Source: Lysinibacillus fusiformis
GTDB lineage: Bacteria > Bacillota > Bacilli > Bacillales_A > Planococcaceae
Length of the DNA: 64,000 nucleotides
NCBI RefSeq assembly: GCF_007362955.1
Contig: NZ_CP041696.1
Coordinates: 2,418,001 to 2,482,000 of the forward strand
Direction of reading: 5' to 3'
Shown: positions 52,051 through 59,754 of the stretch, piece after piece
How the letters are laid out: the number at the start of each line of letters is the position of its first letter
Numbering within the stretch: the stretch's first letter is position 1
Translations under genes and position numbers: made by a program
The notes under the pieces: model-generated
What the model was told of the DNA's origin: nothing
Database searches by the model: none
Seen by the model: only the letters and a program-made list of their open reading frames with translations

Positions 52051-53369
52051 CGGTAACAGGGAAAGCGATTGGCTCAACATCGATTATTGTCACAGCTAAT
52101 GATGGAAGTTTATCTACATCTCAAACATTTAATGTGACAGTCGCCAATTCAGCACCAACCTATACACAAATACCAGCCCAGGTAACAAAAAAAGACGTAC
52201 CCATCACACTCAATTTAAATAATTACTTTACAGATATTGATAATGACGTCTTATCTTATACAGCCGCATCAGGTAATGCTAATATTGCAACAGTTACCGT
52301 ATCAGGCAATGTATTAACAATTACTGGACATGCTATAGGCAGTGCAACGATTTCAATAACTGCAAGTGATGGTAAGGGCGCTACGGATCAATGGTTTACT
52401 ATAACTGTAACCAATACAGCGCCAACGGTTTCAGTGTCATCACCTTCTGCAAATATGACCCTGTATGAAAATGATTTATTTAACATTACTGGATCAGCAG
52501 CTGATGTGAATGCCAATCAATCAGTTACAATTTACGCCCAGGTGAATTTTGAGCAAAGGATTGTTTTAGGAATAGGACTAAGTAACGCAGCTATTCCGTT
52601 TAACAAACAGCTTAAATTTAAAGCTGGGAAGTTATTTGATGGCGAAACAGCTATCACAGGTAGTTTAACCGATGGTGTACCTCATACGCTTAAAATTTGG
52701 GCGCAAGACGGTGATGGTGGCCAGTCTCCAAGCACAGATCGTGCATTTTACGTTGTACCAAACCGTCCGCCATCTTTGACAGTAGATACCGTACAACCAA
52801 GTGGCATAATTAATACTGATAAATTTAAAATCAGTGGTACAGCAAGTGATCCAGACGGCAATCCTGTTAAAGCCACTTATAGATTAAACGGAGGCAACAG
52901 CGTTGCTTTAGAAATTGTTGAGGGCAAATGGGAATTTGATATTGCTCTAGCGCAGTTACAAGTTGGATCAAATACATTCGTTGTAGAACTAATGGACAGT
53001 TACGATTTTAAGGTTTCTAAAACCATCAAATTAAATAAAAATGAAGTTAACACGCCTATTTTGCAATCCATTGCTCGCTACAAAATCGAGCCACCAAAGG
53101 GATCTGCAAAGGGCGTTTTATTGTGGATTCAAAGGGATGAAGGACTTAATTTAAACATAGAGCTTTCCATGAGATTAAAAGGTGAACAAGAATTGTATGA
53201 AATTCTCACTCCAATGTATACCGTTCCGGTATATGAGGGTGTAGTGGAAGATGAGTTTTATTACGAAACGTTGGAACCAAAGGACAATATTATCCTTAAA
53301 TTAACTACATCAAGGGATGACGTAATAACTGATAATAAAATTTACTTAATCATGGGGGTGCTTGAATAA
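52002..53369 (+). pseudogene. Fibre/tail-associated protein with Ig-like repeats, 5'-truncated
   Basis: An about 455-residue 3' fragment. It begins inside an Ig-like/cadherin-type repeat (NTNIATVSVSGSTLTVTGKAIGSTSIIVTANDG) that is repeated nearly word for word downstream (NANIATVTVSGNVLTITGHAIGSATISITASDG), followed by two more all-beta domains. There is no ribosome site or natural start; the TTG at 52047 is only the first possible codon. It lies in the place of tail fibre genes, before XkdW/XkdX-like genes. The 5' part and all genes between head and fibre are deleted. Confidence 0.82.
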
Positions 53370-53584
53370 TGCAAAGACGTAAGAGATTGCCAGATGGTAC
53401 ATTGGGGGAGCTTGAAAAAATAGGGTCTATTCCTACAACAGCAGAACAAGTTATGTCATTAGGTGAACAATTAGCTCAAGAAAAAGTTAAAAATATTCAA
53501 AAAGACCTCCTTATTAACAATCTTGGTTCACAGTTAACACAATTAAAATTAGATGTTATCTCAATGAAAGGCGGTGGAGAGTGA
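53369..53584 (+). CDS. Small tail-module protein (XkdW-like)
   Basis: A 71-residue protein: MQRRKRLPDGTLGELEKIG, then a helical region ending in a short coiled coil. Size and place, directly before the XkdX gene and overlapping both neighbours by one base, suggest an XkdW-type tail-module protein. Function unknown. Confidence 0.6.
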   Translation: MQRRKRLPDGTLGELEKIGSIPTTAEQVMSLGEQLAQEKVKNIQKDLLINNLGSQLTQLKLDVISMKGGGE

Positions 53585-53739
53585 TGGATTTTTGGCAAAT
53601 TGCTTTTATCTCGAAATGGGTAACAGCCGTACAATTACGAATTGCAGTGAAAACTCAAGCTAATCCATTTGGAGAGATTACTCCTGAGCAGTACAAAGAA
53701 ATTACAAAGCAAGATTTTGAAACGCAGGCAGAAGCTTAG
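53584..53739 (+). CDS. XkdX family phage protein (51 aa)
   Basis: A 51-residue protein: MDFWQIAFISKWVTAVQLRIAV, then an acidic end with ITPEQYKEIT, the typical XkdX pattern. It stands between the tail module and the lysis genes in many Bacillales phages. GGAGAGTG precedes the ATG. Confidence 0.8.
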   Translation: MDFWQIAFISKWVTAVQLRIAVKTQANPFGEITPEQYKEITKQDFETQAEA

Positions 53740-53766
53740 CGTTATTTTTTATGTTTTTCTAGAGTT

Positions 53767-53822
53767 GTGAGAGCAATCGAGATGGGCAACAGTACGAGTT
53801 ACTGATTCTCGAAGCCTCTCAC
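53767..53822 (+). ncRNA. Nested hairpin between tail and lysis modules
   Basis: Three collinear pairings nest: GTGAGAG/CTCTCAC, TCGAGA/TCTCGA and CAGTA/TACTG. The stem-loop lies 40 bases before the BhlA gene. It may be an intrinsic mRNA structure or weak terminator controlling lysis-gene expression; there is no T-run directly after it. Confidence 0.5.
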
Positions 53823-53862
53823 GGCTATTTATTTTAACTTAATAGGGCAGAGGTGAGGACAT

Positions 53863-54249
53863 GTGATATTAACAGCAATCGTAGGGGCAAAGTTGGCAGA
53901 ACAAATGACAAATAGCCCGAATCCGTGGATTTATTTAGCAGGACTTTTATTAATCGGGTTAGGTATTATTGCACGAAAGATTTTTGTCTACATGGTAGAT
54001 ACGCAAAAAGAATTAAAGGCATTAGACGAGGAACATCGTAATGATTCAAAAGAGCGTGAGAAAACACTGTTAGAACAAGTAGATAAATCAAATAATGCTT
54101 TTCGTAGTCTTGCAGAAAGTCAAAAAGAAATGGCAGACGCGCAAAAAGAAATTGTTACCGCAGTACAAAGTTTGAACGGTGGAATGCAATCGTTAGAAAC
54201 ACGCATGGATACAATCGAAAAATATACATTTAAAAAGGAGAGTGCTTAA
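53863..54249 (+). CDS. BhlA/UviB-type holin-like protein
   Basis: A 128-residue protein with one N-terminal TM (NPWIYLAGLLLIGLGIIARKIFVYM, about 20-44) and a charged coiled-coil tail. This is longer than usual BhlA but has the same layout and location before the holin and amidase. GTG 53863 follows GAGGTGAGG; the ATG at 53861 is out of frame. Confidence 0.7.
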   Translation: MILTAIVGAKLAEQMTNSPNPWIYLAGLLLIGLGIIARKIFVYMVDTQKELKALDEEHRNDSKEREKTLLEQVDKSNNAFRSLAESQKEMADAQKEIVTAVQSLNGGMQSLETRMDTIEKYTFKKESA

Positions 54250-54250
54250 T

Positions 54251-54520
54251 ATGGATTTAACAAACATTTTTATCATTGCAATGACAATCGTTGCTATCGT
54301 TTTAGCAGTTTCGGAGGTGCTTAAAAACACATTTAAAATTAACACTCAGTACATGCCAATTACGTCAGTTGTGATTGGTATTTTTATTGGTCTTGTGTTC
54401 TGGCCGTTATCAGAATATCCAGTGTATGTAATGTTGATGGCAGGGTTTATTGCAGGGCTTACAGCATCAGGTACATTCGATTTATTGAAAGCAGCTAAAA
54501 AGGATGGTGAAAAGCTATGA
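54251..54520 (+). CDS. Phage holin
   Basis: An 89-residue membrane protein with three TM helices (IFIIAMTIVAIVLAVSEVL, MPITSVVIGIFIGLVFWPL, YVMLMAGFIAGLTASG). Size and position before the amidase identify it as the holin, which permeabilises the membrane for the endolysin. ATG 54251 is nine bases after AAAAAGGAG. It overlaps the amidase gene by four bases (ATGA). Confidence 0.85.
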   Translation: MDLTNIFIIAMTIVAIVLAVSEVLKNTFKINTQYMPITSVVIGIFIGLVFWPLSEYPVYVMLMAGFIAGLTASGTFDLLKAAKKDGEKL

Positions 54521-55245
54521 GTTATGTTATCGAACAACGCTTAATGTCAAGTTTGCCAAATAAAGCATTACCTGTAGCAAAGTATGTCATCGCTCATGAA
54601 TCAGGTAACGCTAAAAATAACGGTCCAAATGCGCTAGAAAATGAAATTACCTTTATGAATCGTAATAAAGCCAATGCTTTTACTTCTCACTGGGTAGGTG
54701 GCGGAGGGCGTATTGTACAAATAGCACCTATTAATAAAGTGCAATACGGTTGTGGTCCTAAAGGTAACCCACTCAGCTACGCACAAGTGGAATTAGCGCG
54801 TACATCTGACAAGGATCAGTTCAAAAAGGATTATGCTGCTTATATTTGGTTATTGCGCAAACTTGCTAAAGATGCAGGGATACCAATAGTTTTAGACAGT
54901 AGTGGTAACGGCATCAAGTCACACCGATGGATTACTAATAATCTTGGTGGCACTACTCATGTTGATCCGTATTCGTATTTACAAAGCATGGGAATTTCAG
55001 AAGCTCAATTTAAACAGGATATTAAAAATGGAGTACCCACAACACCAACAACATCAATGCAACCAAAGGAGGAAGCAAAAGTGACAAACTCACTAACATC
55101 AACAGCAAAAGAGGATTTTAGAGGATTATTAAAAGAAATGTATAAACAAGGAATTTTAAAGGTGGATCATAGCGAGAAAGTGGATTTTATGACGGACGGA
55201 GAAGCGTTAGGGTTGCTGATTTCAGTGGTTAAACGGGCATTGTAA
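54517..55245 (+). CDS. N-acetylmuramoyl-L-alanine amidase (endolysin)
   Basis: A 242-residue endolysin with an N-terminal Amidase_2/PGRP domain (about 1-165). Zinc-ligand candidates are YVIAHESGN (H about 27) and KSHRWITNNLGGTTHVDPYS at the end of the domain. A linker leads to a short C-terminal region (about 190-242) that may bind the cell wall. It starts within the holin gene by a four-base overlap and closes the lysis module. Confidence 0.92.
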   Translation: MSYVIEQRLMSSLPNKALPVAKYVIAHESGNAKNNGPNALENEITFMNRNKANAFTSHWVGGGGRIVQIAPINKVQYGCGPKGNPLSYAQVELARTSDKDQFKKDYAAYIWLLRKLAKDAGIPIVLDSSGNGIKSHRWITNNLGGTTHVDPYSYLQSMGISEAQFKQDIKNGVPTTPTTSMQPKEEAKVTNSLTSTAKEDFRGLLKEMYKQGILKVDHSEKVDFMTDGEALGLLISVVKRAL

Positions 55246-55257
55246 TTGTAAGTGAAG

Positions 55258-55290
55258 AAGACCAAGATAATCCATGGCTTGGTCTTTATA
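55258..55290 (+). terminator. Terminator after the endolysin gene
   Basis: A perfect 9-bp stem (AAGACCAAG/CTTGGTCTT) with an 11-nt loop; the T-run is short (TTTATA). Confidence 0.65.
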
Positions 55291-55398
55291 AGGACATTGG
55301 TAATAGAACCATTTATGCATTATTATGTTAAAATTTATAACATTTTTTCGAGAGGTAAGTTATAATTGTAACATTAATATTGTAAAGGGGTAGACAAA

Positions 55399-56280
55399 AT
55401 GAGAAACGTTATTTCATTTCTAAATATGAAAGGTGGGGTAGGAAAAACTACCTTATGTAAAGAAATCGGTTATTATTTATCTAGGAACGGTAAAAAAGTA
55501 TTGTTAATTGATGTAGATCCTCAAGGTAACTTAACACAGTCAATTTTCGAAAAGTATAATTATAAACATCACTATGAAACTGAGACTGAAAGAAATAGAA
55601 AATTTCAAGTTTGCACAGCAACAATTAGCAATGTTTTTGACTATACTTCTGTTGTTGAAGGTGTTAAAGAGTCCGATTTTATATTAAAGTTAGATGACTA
55701 TTTATCAATTATACCTGGTGATTTGAATGCGGTATTTTTTGAACGATCTGGAGGTGGGTCAGAAAGTGAGAATGCTATCAAGAATTTTATAGAAGATTTT
55801 AAAATTAGAGAGTCGTACGATTATATATTAATGGATTGTCCACCGACATTCTCCTTTTATACAACTGCTGCTTTGCTAGCTAGTGATTTTTATCTCTCCC
55901 CAATTCATCCTGACTCTTATTCAGTTCTCGGGATTGATTTATTATTCCAAGTAGTAGAAAGGCTAAAAAAAGTATATCGTGATAGATTTAAAACAACACC
56001 ATTAGACCATCTTGGTGTAATCTTCACTAATATACCCAGAGATGCTAGTATTTCAATAGGAATGAGAAAGATGATGGGTGATATAAGGGGTAGTCAAACT
56101 TTAGATGAATTGGAAGTTAATTTTTTTAAAGAAGTATTTCAAACCAATAGAGAATTTAATAAAAGAATTGATTACTTTATAGCTGATTCAAACAGTGATT
56201 ACTCGTACAGTAATTTGAGAAAGATAATTATAGAATTTGATTCTGTCATCACAAATGCTAATGTTGTTTCTCAAATATAA
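55399..56280 (+). CDS. ParA/MinD-type ATPase heading a prophage cargo operon
   Basis: A 293-residue P-loop ATPase with the deviant Walker A of ParA proteins (NMKGGVGKTTLCKEI, residues 9-23), the LLIDVDPQGN motif near 36-45 and YILMDCPPTFSFYT as Walker B. No ParB or parS partner is next to it; instead two unrecognised genes follow closely. A plain plasmid-partition role is therefore doubtful. Base composition is more AT-rich than the lysis genes, suggesting separate acquisition. AAAGGGG precedes the ATG. Confidence 0.85.
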   Translation: MRNVISFLNMKGGVGKTTLCKEIGYYLSRNGKKVLLIDVDPQGNLTQSIFEKYNYKHHYETETERNRKFQVCTATISNVFDYTSVVEGVKESDFILKLDDYLSIIPGDLNAVFFERSGGGSESENAIKNFIEDFKIRESYDYILMDCPPTFSFYTTAALLASDFYLSPIHPDSYSVLGIDLLFQVVERLKKVYRDRFKTTPLDHLGVIFTNIPRDASISIGMRKMMGDIRGSQTLDELEVNFFKEVFQTNREFNKRIDYFIADSNSDYSYSNLRKIIIEFDSVITNANVVSQI

Positions 56281-56292
56281 GGGGTGATAAAT

Positions 56293-56742
56293 ATGGAATT
56301 AAGACCCGAATTAGCACTAAAAGAAAGAGTCTCGACTATTAAAAAGGCTGATAGCGAAGAAAAAATAAGATTTGAAATGTACAGCATAGTAACAAGTTTG
56401 ATATTATCCAAAGAAGTATTTAATAGAAATATAAATATAAAAGAATTTTTGGATGAATGTCACCCTATTTTTAAAACATATGGAGATTACTTATTTGATA
56501 ATAGGACACTCTTATTAGGAAAGATTCTTAGGGAGATGAAAGAACAAGATAAAAAGTTTTTATATCATTTTGCATTAGATATTAAAGAAGAATTAATCAG
56601 ATGTATTGATAAAGAAAATAATGAAGATACTCCTTCGAATGTAAATCAAATAAGTGTAAAAAATAACAAGGGAAAGAATAACAACAACTACACAGATGCT
56701 TTATTTCAGAGATTCAAAAGAGAGGAGGAATCATCTAAATGA
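56293..56742 (+). CDS. Cargo-operon protein 2, unknown
   Basis: A 149-residue, all-helical, charged protein: MELRPELALKERVSTIKKADSEEKIRFEM at the start, LDECHPIFKTYGDYLFDNRTLLLGKILREMKEQDKKF in the middle, and a low-complexity Asn/Lys linker before a short C-terminal helix. No family is recognised. I chose ATG 56293, five bases after GGGGTGA. It ends in a four-base overlap (ATGA) with the third gene, so all three products are made in step. It may be an adaptor for the ATPase. Confidence 0.7.
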   Translation: MELRPELALKERVSTIKKADSEEKIRFEMYSIVTSLILSKEVFNRNINIKEFLDECHPIFKTYGDYLFDNRTLLLGKILREMKEQDKKFLYHFALDIKEELIRCIDKENNEDTPSNVNQISVKNNKGKNNNNYTDALFQRFKREEESSK

Positions 56743-57416
56743 ACGATGTTGATTTTTCTAAATATAATACGTTTATAAATGAATATTTTCCTAATTCAGG
56801 TGTTAGTGGAAGCCCATATCTAGTAAAGATTTATGAAATAGTAAATAGGAATATCCGCTTTATGAAATTAATAAAAAAAATCGATTCAGATTTACACCAA
56901 GAAAGACAAAGATTATATGATGATTTTCATTTATTAAGTTTAAGAATGCTCTATCATTTACCTTCGAATGATGAATTTATAAATAATGTAATAGTTAGAG
57001 CGACTACTGAAAACATTTTGCGTATTGTTCTATCATTTATTGATGAAAAATGTACAGATATTATTTCCATGTCATACAGTTCTATAATGGATAGTCTTGC
57101 TAAAAAAGGTTTTTCGCAAAGGTATCCAGATTTACATAAAAAACTAAGTAATTATTTTGGTAATTATTCGAAAGATGTCCACGGTCAAAACCTTGTTAAA
57201 CTATCTGAAAAAGAGTATCTGGTTTCTATTAGAGAAGAAAATAGCGAAAAACATTTAAATAAATTATATAGTGTATATGACGAGATTTCACTTACATTTA
57301 TTCCATGTATTTTATCGGAAATGGATGTTAAAAAGAAGACAATTCCTTCAGCAACATTAAGTGAAATGTTAAATTTGGTTGGAGAAGAGGTATATTATAA
57401 ATATTTCTCAAGTTAA
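56739..57416 (+). CDS. Cargo-operon protein 3, unknown, with HEPN-like features
   Basis: A 225-residue mainly helical protein. The stretch RYPDLHKKLSNYFGNYSKDVHG (split here as RYPDLH and YSKDVHG) contains an R-x4-H string and a Y-x-x-x-V-H-G ending similar in look to HEPN-type helical domains, which are often RNases in defence systems. This resemblance is tentative. It is translationally coupled to protein 2 and followed by a terminator, so the operon has exactly three genes. Confidence 0.65.
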   Translation: MNDVDFSKYNTFINEYFPNSGVSGSPYLVKIYEIVNRNIRFMKLIKKIDSDLHQERQRLYDDFHLLSLRMLYHLPSNDEFINNVIVRATTENILRIVLSFIDEKCTDIISMSYSSIMDSLAKKGFSQRYPDLHKKLSNYFGNYSKDVHGQNLVKLSEKEYLVSIREENSEKHLNKLYSVYDEISLTFIPCILSEMDVKKKTIPSATLSEMLNLVGEEVYYKYFSS

Positions 57417-57475
57417 TATTACTACTTCAGTGTTGTAATTGATTGATAAATTCAGATAAACAGACGTGAAAAATA

Positions 57476-57513
57476 ACCAGGTACTCACATTAATCAGTGA
57501 CCCTGGTCTTTTT
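57476..57513 (+). terminator. Terminator of the ParA-led operon
   Basis: ACCAGG/CCTGGT outer stem with an inner TCAC/GTGA pairing, followed by CTTTTTTATT. Confidence 0.75.
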
Positions 57514-57515
57514 TA

Positions 57516-57569
57516 TTGCCAAAATAAGAATATACGTTCTATAATTGAATAAAAAAAGAACGAACGTTC
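57516..57569 (+). promoter_or_regulatory. SOS-type promoter with LexA box before the yolD-like gene
   Basis: TTGCCA (57516-57521) and TATAAT (57540-57545) form a sigma-A promoter with an 18-bp spacer. GAACGAACGTTC (57558-57569) downstream matches the Gram-positive LexA/DinR core GAAC-N4-GTTC, so SOS control is likely. Confidence 0.75.
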
Positions 57570-57586
57570 TTGTTTGGAGTGGTTTG

Positions 57587-57922
57587 ATGTTACGTGATCG
57601 AGGGAATATGAAATGGACAGCAATGATGCTGCCAGAACATTTAACAATGATAAAGGCGTGGAGAGAAGAGCAATTTGCTGAGGCGCCGCGTGAACTGGTG
57701 GAATGGGAACTAGAGGAATTACAGCGAAAAATCCAACAAGTCACTACGATGAAAAAACTTGTAACACTCACGTTATGGGATAATAACACGTTGCATGATG
57801 AGACAGGTTTAATTACTGCAACGGATACGTATAAGAAAGAATTGCTGTTAGAAACCGAAACGGCCATTAAAAGAATATTCGATAAAATCCAAAATGCAGA
57901 ATTAGTTGACGCTGATGATTAA
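57587..57922 (+). CDS. YolD-like family protein
   Basis: A 111-residue protein of the YolD-like family: LRDRGNMKWTAMMLPEHLTMIKAWREEQ is the typical start. In B. subtilis phage SPbeta yolD lies beside the Y-family polymerase gene uvrX and is DNA-damage-induced; it has been proposed to act with that polymerase. Here no uvrX follows. I chose ATG 57587 behind GGAGTGG; the longer frame from 57545 would start within the promoter and LexA box. Confidence 0.82.
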   Translation: MLRDRGNMKWTAMMLPEHLTMIKAWREEQFAEAPRELVEWELEELQRKIQQVTTMKKLVTLTLWDNNTLHDETGLITATDTYKKELLLETETAIKRIFDKIQNAELVDADD

Positions 57923-58256
57923 AGCTGATGAACGTGAACTTTTACATCAATATATTCTATTAGATATGGCTATTAGGTCACTGCAACAGGACTATTCTGC
58001 TCTTGAAAACTTGAAAATATCTAAAGTTTTTTTTCCGTTTGTCGATGATTTGCTCAAAAATCTACGTAATGATTTTTATAATAAAAAGCGATTGTTAGGT
58101 CAGAAGAAAATTAGAGTAGTTAAATGGGTAAAAATAAGTGAGTATTTAAGTGAGGTTACAATCGCTACAAATGGAGAAGATGTTGTACTTCAATATGCTA
58201 AACAAGCTCTTAAAACACAAGTAGAGCAACTATTAGTCAGTAACATGAATAAATGA
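57915..58256 (+). CDS. Hypothetical protein coupled to the YolD-like gene
   Basis: A 113-residue protein, helical at first (ADERELLHQYILLDMAIRSLQQDYSALE), then a basic C-terminal region (KKRLLGQKKIRVVKWVKISEYLSEV). It overlaps the YolD-like gene by eight bases. Genes of this size often accompany yolD in Bacillales, but I cannot name the family. Confidence 0.6.
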   Translation: MIKADERELLHQYILLDMAIRSLQQDYSALENLKISKVFFPFVDDLLKNLRNDFYNKKRLLGQKKIRVVKWVKISEYLSEVTIATNGEDVVLQYAKQALKTQVEQLLVSNMNK

Positions 58257-58257
58257 C

Positions 58258-58294
58258 CAGGACTCATTATTTATGAGAGGCCTGTTTTTTGTGC
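58258..58294 (+). terminator. Terminator after the YolD pair
   Basis: CAGG/CCTG and CTCAT/ATGAG nested pairing followed by TTTTTTG. Confidence 0.8.
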
Positions 58295-58302
58295 AAGTAA
58301 AA

Positions 58303-58330
58303 AGCCACTCGGTGAGTGACTAATTTTTTT
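58303..58330 (-). terminator. Terminator for the minus-strand lipoprotein gene
   Basis: On the minus strand GTCACTC-ACC-GAGTGGC (one G-U pair) is followed by TTTTTAC. The plus strand also has a T-run after the stem. Confidence 0.75.
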
Positions 58331-59093
58331 TATTTAATGATGGATGCTCATCGTAACTATTAACTACATCCGGGAAATTTTCTGTTAAGAAGTTATCCCA
58401 TTTAATTTTATCTAATGTCGCTTTATCAATACTAAATTTCATAACTTCACTATCTTTTTCATTCCCGTATGTATCAACCAGAGGTAACTGCCAATCAACA
58501 TTAATTCGTTTAATATTATTAACTTTTGAAAGTGGTTCTAAAATTTTAATAGAATCCATCCACATACCGCGTTTCATCATATCTAATGTGAAATTGTCTG
58601 AAGCGTTTAATGTTAGATTTAAACTGCTGTCTGTTGCTTCTATTTTTTCAATTACTTTTTTCTTTGAGTTATTATTTTTACCTAGCTTTTCAGTGATAAT
58701 TTTTTCTACTTCATCTGTTGAAACTTTGTTCCTTATATCTGAGATGTTTTGTTGAATTTTTTCTTTTTGTTCTTTTGATAATTCTTCTCTTTTTGTAATT
58801 AAGCCATGTTCCATAATAATATCTGCTTTTTCATCATTAAAAATAATAGTTACTGAAGATTTGGTATCAATACCATCTTCTCCGTCGAAATTTAACGAAA
58901 CTAATTTCTCGTCAAATTGATTTTCTTTGTCATTTTTAGCTTTACCACCGAAAATTCCTTTTACTTCATCATAACTCATACCCTTTTCAATTTGTTTAAA
59001 TTCATCAGGTGTTACTGTACCTACTTCTTCTTCACCACATCCAGCCAATCCTAAACTTAATACTAGTGCAGCGCTAAAAGTTAATTTCTTCAA
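58320..59093 (-). CDS. Prophage-encoded lipoprotein with DUF3862/SmpA-like domain
   Basis: A 257-residue lipoprotein: the signal peptide ends in LGLAGC (cysteine about 19). The region FKQIEKGMSYDEVKGIFGGKAK (about 31-52) is the short SmpA/OmlA-like or DUF3862 unit found in many Gram-positive lipoproteins; the rest is charged and has no known domain. I chose TTG 59093, nine bases after GGAGG. It is the only minus-strand cargo gene; surface lipoproteins in this place can act in lysogenic conversion or superinfection exclusion, which is inference. Confidence 0.75.
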   Translation of the reverse strand: MKKLTFSAALVLSLGLAGCGEEEVGTVTPDEFKQIEKGMSYDEVKGIFGGKAKNDKENQFDEKLVSLNFDGEDGIDTKSSVTIIFNDEKADIIMEHGLITKREELSKEQKEKIQQNISDIRNKVSTDEVEKIITEKLGKNNNSKKKVIEKIEATDSSLNLTLNASDNFTLDMMKRGMWMDSIKILEPLSKVNNIKRINVDWQLPLVDTYGNEKDSEVMKFSIDKATLDKIKWDNFLTENFPDVVNSYDEHPSLNKKN

Positions 59094-59236
59094 AATTATT
59101 TCCTCCATTTCCGTATATTACTAATATATCAATCATTCTAGTTGTTGTCAGCATTGTTTTCGGCGCCTGAGTATAGTGAACAACATATATTTATAGTCCC
59201 TCGATTAGAATTTGTAAAATCCACAAATACTAAAGT

Positions 59237-59440
59237 ATGGACATCGAGACATTAAGCAGTAAAGCAACTTACTACTTTGAAACAGTTAAAACTAATTGTG
59301 ACTTCGTAAAAATCATCCAGTATAAAGGAGAGAAGGGTAATTATTCATTTTATGGATTTTATAAGTGCGTGCGAGGGATTGGGTTAAAGAAAGTTATTTT
59401 AACTCCTGACGGCGATTTTGTGGACTTTATCTCGCTGTAA
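59237..59440 (+). CDS. Small hypothetical protein (67 aa)
   Basis: A 67-residue protein: DIETLSSKATYYFETVKTNCDFVKIIQYKG, then a beta-rich GNYSFYGFYKCVRGIGLKKVILTPDGDFVDF. The composition looks coding, but no good ribosome site is visible before the ATG. No family recognised; it might be a remnant of a longer gene. Confidence 0.4.
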   Translation: MDIETLSSKATYYFETVKTNCDFVKIIQYKGEKGNYSFYGFYKCVRGIGLKKVILTPDGDFVDFISL

Positions 59441-59569
59441 TTTGTAGAACTTTGTCGTAAATTGTAGATACTTCGACAAAATTTTTCATTTGGGCTTGTA
59501 ACCCATTTAAAAATAATGCTTCCAATGCTACCATTAAAGTAACAAATATAAAGAACTCTTGTTCTTAAT

Positions 59570-59740
59570 AAAATGTAAAGGTGGTGCTACTAAATAATCA
59601 GTATTAATAAAGATGAAAATAAAAAAACCACATCTCAAGGTGCAACTTGAAATGCGGTAATAATTCGAGTGACATCCACCCATAAACTAAATGTATTGTA
59701 CCATTTCATCGGTCCAATTAGAAGTGGATGTCCTCATGTA
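59570..59740. other. Decayed type I toxin-antitoxin locus (holin-like toxin type)
   Basis: The plus strand has AAAGGTGG (59577-59584) and, after a stop, a frame IISINKDENKKTTSQGAT (59594-59650) that looks like only the hydrophilic tail of a small holin-like toxin; the hydrophobic N-terminus is missing. The minus strand has an extended -10 (TGGTACAAT, 59703-59695) and a 13-bp hairpin (59627-59658) with a T-run, a short antisense RNA of about 70 bases. The inverted repeat GACATCCAC/GTGGATGTC (59671-59732) brackets its promoter. Confidence 0.5.
59627..59658 (-). terminator. Terminator of the putative antisense RNA
   Basis: On the minus strand ACCGCATTTCAAG/CTTGAGATGTGGT pairs over 13 bp (G-U allowed) with a six-base loop and seven Ts. 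Confidence 0.8.
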
Positions 59741-59754
59741 GAGGGAGATAAATT

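Noticed and set aside
52047-53369. TTG 52047 as a true start of an intact fibre gene
   Set aside because: No ribosome site, and the reading frame of the Ig-like repeat extends upstream of the TTG to the deletion join.
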